64,000 bases of DNA, taken from the NCBI GenBank assembly GCA_015698045.1, contig BLAL01000160.1, forward strand, positions 992,001 through 1,056,000, read 5' to 3'. A program made the translations under genes and the position numbers. Under the pieces are notes generated by a model. That model was given only the letters and a program-made list of their open reading frames with translations, was not told where the DNA came from and ran no database searches. The DNA comes from Rhizophagus clarus (Eukaryota > Glomeromycota > Glomeromycetes > Glomerales > Glomeraceae). Of the stretch, positions 60,065 to 64,000 are shown piece by piece (position 1 is the stretch's first letter; each line of letters begins with the position of its first letter).

Positions 60065-62951
60065 TTACAACTCACTCAAAGTAGAACCAGATAATCTATT
60101 AGTTTTATCTATACTTAAATTCCTTCCTGCTCGGCTATTTGGTCTACTTAATCCCGTAGTTCCTGAAATTACACTTGATGCCGATGATATTTCAGTAGAT
60201 GAATTATTATTATGGCTTAAATTAGTATTAATTGTAGGTAACGTAATGTTTCTAGGTGATGATGTTAATGATGGAAAACTAAATGGTTTTGTGGATGATG
60301 ATGATGATGTTTGATATCTTGATTGTTCAGTAGATGATGTAGGACTTTTCGATGATATTGAATCCGTAGCTTCATATTCAACGACTTTATCATCATGTTC
60401 ATCTTCAACCCATCCTAAATTCGTAGTTGATTTGGATCCACGTCCTAGAGAATAATTTGGACTAGTATTACTTGATAAAGACATTCCAGAATCATTAAGG
60501 TATCCTCCATTGTTTGAACCAGACTGTCCACCTAAACTTATGCTACTAGCATTAATTCCTGAACGATCCTTAAATTTTCCAAGATTCGTAAGACTACTAT
60601 TTCTTGATTGTAATCCAGTAAATGATAAGTTAATTGGTGTCGAAAATCCTTTATCAATAACCTCGTTGGGTATTACACTATCACCACTTAGTCGCTTTTT
60701 GTAGCGTGTTGAAGGGAATCCATAAGGTGGAAACTGTGACGTTTGTTCTGTAGGGGATGATCCTTTTTCTATAATAGGTGTCGCAGGTGTTTCGGTAACT
60801 GCAATTACTGAATTTGAGATAACATCAACAGATGGTGCTTGTCGAAAATGTTTCATTTCTTCTTCATCATCGCCTGATGATACTGCTAATGATACATCTT
60901 CACTCGAGTCTGCTCCTTTTTTAGTGAAAAATTTTCGAAGTGGTGATGTTAATTGAAGAAATTTCCATCTAAAATAACTTATAATTCTATTAAAATTGTT
61001 CACAATACGCCAAGAAGAAAATCCCGCGGAAGGATATTGACCTCCTTCCAATCTCCCATAATCTGGTCCTCCATCTCTTGCCCCTCTTCGCATTGATGAT
61101 AGGAAATGTAGAAATCCAATACTCATTCTTCTTCCCTTTCCAAGTCCATTCTTACGTAAGCATGCAAACCAAACAAAAATTAATAACATAGCTAAAACTG
61201 AAATTCCAATCATCCATTCAACAAGATAATTATAATATCCAAATAAGCCGTGACCTTGAGGTTGAGGCGGAGGGTGTGGGTGTGGTCCCCATAATAAAGG
61301 AATTGTACCTGATGCCTCCATAACCATTTTTCCTAAAGTCCAACTAACTTGTACATCATTAATATTGTTAATACTTTGAAAAGGTGGCATTTTATCTATT
61401 AATTTGTTATCAGAGTTGGTCACATAGTCATCAATTGTCTTTGGAACTCCAATACCCTCATGCAACACGTTTACTATCCATGCTGCCTTAAAACATTGCA
61501 TTTCCAACCTTGTTAAATCTATATCTTTACCCCATACATTTTTCTTATAATAATCTTCAACTATTTTATCCCATTCCCTTGAACAATAATCATTCGCTTT
61601 CCTTTCAAATTCTGAGAAATTCCAAATTCCACCTAATCCAAAAACATCCTGAGAAGAATACCAATATTCTGATATACCTATGAAATGATTAACAGAAAAA
61701 TCAATGTTTGGTGTGTGAACACCATTGAATAAACAAGGATCGTCCAAACAAGCAGTAGTTTTATTTAATAAAGGGTATGTAAGTTCAAGACATTGATTGA
61801 AAGAACCTGTCCCTTGAAGAGTATAGTAAGGAGGTGGAAGTGATGTATCTGTAAGAAATAAATTAATAGGTAAACAAGGATCATTGATTAAAATAGTTGG
61901 TTGTTCACGAGATGATTCCGGATTAGCAATCTGTTCGTGTGTTGCCATGTATTTTCGGATTTTTTGTTCTATATATCGACGCCTTGCTTCATTTGTCCCA
62001 AATCCTAAAAATGTTGTAACAAATATATTATAATCCATCCTTTTTCCATCTAAAGTATATAATGCAACTTTAGTTAAATCATCTGCGTGTTTTTTTGATT
62101 CTAATGAATTTGGTTCAAAAGCTATTTGTGTACTAGCACCCCCCATATCTAAAAATCCGTAAGTTGTGGTATGTTTAACAATATCAGAATTATCACTTTC
62201 ATTATTAATGTGCTGTGATTGAATATCTTCATTTCCATTGTCATTTTCAAATCCGCGCATTAAATAATTAATGGCTAGCCATCCATATATCCCTTCCCAT
62301 TCTCCTGATATCACTTGCACATGATCTGAACATTTGTCAATTTTGAAAAGATAATTAAACATTATGTAATCACACGCATTTTGAAGAATTGCTTGTTGTT
62401 GAGAAGATGGTAATAAACGCATTCCAGCAGTAGCTAATAAATATATCGGTGTCTGTGATACTTCATCCGTTGGTACCACTTGTAATGTAAAATCTAATAA
62501 TCTTTTCAAATGTAATTCGCCCACTTCGGTTGGATTTAATGCAAATGTAGATATCCCTAAAAATTAGATCAATATTTACAAAGTTTAATAAAATAAAAAG
62601 TGATTTTTTTTTTATACAATAATTTTCACTTTCTACTTTCTACGAAAAAGAGAACACACATCAGAAAGATTCAATCTAATATTTAATACTTCTTTCTATT
62701 TACAATAAAGTTGAAAGAACAAAAAATAGAATTCCTGATTCCATACCTGGTTCAACCTTCAACTGCCATTTAAGTCCAAACTCATCGCCTCGTTCAATTC
62801 TTGGTAAGATGTGAAGTTCACTTTCATTTTTTCCTTGTCTAACAAATCCATGTTCTTTCCAAGAATAAATTTGTACTCTTGAACCGGAACTACCAGCGTC
62901 TATTACAACTCCAAAATTTCTGTTAGACAGCCAAGAAGTCGTGGGTGGCAT
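60065..62951 (-). CDS. YND1: Golgi apyrase (GDA1/CD39 NTPase, Ynd1 type)
   Basis: Two exons, 62951-62747 and 62556-60065, give 898 residues. Apyrase conserved regions are in order: VVIDAGSSGSRVQIYSW (ACR1, about 15-31), YLLATAGMRLL (ACR2), WEGIYGWLAINYL (ACR3), LDMGGASTQIAFEP (ACR4) and WIVNVLHEGIGV (ACR5). A single transmembrane segment lies near 515-535 (IGISVLAMLLIFVWFACL). With no N-terminal signal and the anchor after the catalytic domain, it matches yeast Ynd1, whose domain hydrolyses NDP/NTP left by glycosylation in the Golgi lumen. The ~360-residue C-terminal tail is Ser-rich, low-complexity and probably cytosolic. Confidence 0.93.
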
Positions 62952-63505
62952 AACTCGTCTTTTATTATATTACAATTTAAAAAAGAATAAAATACAATTA
63001 CACATAAATACAGACTAGATGAGGATCGTTCCACCAGCTTCTTATAATAGCTTTGATAATATTAGAAAAGATCCTATCTGGGTTACACGATTATCCACAG
63101 TGATAATTTTAATTGTAGCACGAAATTTAAATTACGGAATTGGAGGCTTCAGAAAAAGAAACGAAGGTTGTGAAAACATAGTTGTATATTGAACCTGATA
63201 TCTAAATCTAACCTTTCGAGCGTTGTTACTTGTTAGTGACTCTAAAGTTCATTATTTATATTATTTGCCTCTTTTTTCACACTTCGCTAAATATGCAATT
63301 TCAACCATAAGAAAAATGGTATCACACTTTAATTGAATGAATAAGGAGGCTAAGCCAAAACATGCAAAAAACAAGCCTCGAGAAAACTTTACGTTTCAAA
63401 AAAAAATTTGTTTAAAAATAAAAAAAAAAAAACAGAAATTAGAATATAATACCTAAGACAAAAAATTTATTTGGTTCTTTATATAACGTGCTATCAGAAC
63501 GTAGC
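62952..63505. other. Intergenic; apyrase upstream region
   Basis: A 554-bp AT-rich spacer between the apyrase start and the stop of the next gene. No coding potential or recognised regulatory motif. Confidence 0.5.
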
Positions 63506-64000
63506 TCATTTTTCATCTTTTGGTAACGCTTCACTAACATTATTTAAATAAGCCGCCAAAGGCTGTGACATTGCAGTTACAGGTCTTCCACTAAATAAGG
63601 CTTCGGTAACGATATCTGCTGTCAATTGCGATAACCTAAATTTTTTTAGAGAAAAAAAGATGATTAATAAGAACTCAAATAATTAATTCTAAATATAATT
63701 AGGTTACCATTGTTCCTGCTCGGACGAAAGTTGTGGTTCTTCTGAGCTATTCGTCATTTCTTTGATGGCATCAAAATGTAACTCAACACGAGATTTATAT
63801 TTAATAAAATGTCCACCAGCTTGATTGAGACATTGCTAATAAATAAAAAGCAAAATTGAATCAATGATCAAATAACAATTATAATAAATAATAAATTTAA
63901 AATTACATAAAACAATGCGAGTTGATGTGCCATATATTTGTGATTTGTGAGTTTGATATCTTGTTGAAGCTGCAATGAGATTGAAACAAGTTGATTGTGT
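63506..64000 (-). CDS. Unrecognised protein, C-terminal part only
   Basis: The 3' end of a minus-strand gene running off the window. Three exons are visible: 64000-63907 (incomplete at its 5' end), 63835-63708 and 63635-63506, encoding at least 117 residues with consistent frames across two GT-AG introns. The sequence is helical and hydrophilic: QLQQDIKLTNHKYMAHQLAL, then LNQAGGHFIKYKSRVELHFD, and a C-terminus TEALFSGRPVTAMSQPLAAY ending in PKDEK. Regular heptad-like spacing suggests a coiled-coil or helical-bundle subunit of a larger complex. I do not recognise the family. Confidence 0.75.

Overview
The window looks like nuclear DNA of an arbuscular mycorrhizal fungus (Glomeromycotina, most like Rhizophagus). 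It is very AT-rich and full of A/T homopolymers. Genes carry many short introns (about 60-290 nt, most near 80) with GTA(A/T)GT donors. There is a BTB-BACK-TLDc protein of the kind greatly expanded in these fungi, and the intergenic space is crowded with DNA transposons. The taxon is an inference from content; no marker gene is present.

Region 1 (1-9.6 kb): one BTB/TLDc gene, then a gene-poor stretch with a small hAT-like MITE, a decayed tandem duplication, a protein-kinase relic, and a three-copy 405-bp tandem repeat that carries a tRNA-like fold on the minus strand. Region 2 (9.6-14.6 kb): a compact block of small housekeeping genes: glycolipid transfer protein (+), TFIIA small subunit (-), 4'-phosphopantetheinyl transferase (-) and adenine phosphoribosyltransferase (-). 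Region 3 (14.6-32 kb): sparse genes: an F-box-like protein with a Cys-rich tail, a LaeA-like methyltransferase, a decayed secreted-peptide precursor with alpha-factor-like spacer motifs, a MARVEL-like four-TM protein, and a YVC1/TRP-like channel with a hAT MITE in an intron.

Region 4 (32-44.5 kb) is a transposon graveyard. A 441-bp MITE has a perfect 8-bp target duplication. Two sister copies of a ~380-bp MITE are each split by a different nested insertion: a 2.24-kb MULE-like element with a 9-bp duplication, and a 2.56-kb hAT-like element with an 8-bp duplication. Both insertions carry tandem arrays of short exon-like blocks framed by AG acceptors and GTAAG donors. This is the most unusual structure in the window. 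Next come another MITE and a complete Tc1/mariner element with an intact DD34E transposase and near-perfect inverted repeats.

Region 5 (44.5-64 kb) is gene-dense. Three Golgi-traffic genes are adjacent: a YIPF-type membrane protein (+), a Gyp1/TBC1D22 Rab-GAP (-), and the Gos1 SNARE (+); the last two share a 164-bp divergent promoter. After them come a kynurenine/glutamine-type aminotransferase (+), tRNA-Leu(UAG), an E2F-partner DP factor (-) with an E2F-like site upstream, the bifunctional PFK-2/FBPase-2 (-), a Golgi apyrase of the Ynd1 type (-), and the 3' end of an unrecognised gene (-).

Exon joins were worked out by hand from GT-AG signals and reading-frame continuity, and each resulting CDS is frame-consistent. 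They have not been checked against transcripts.
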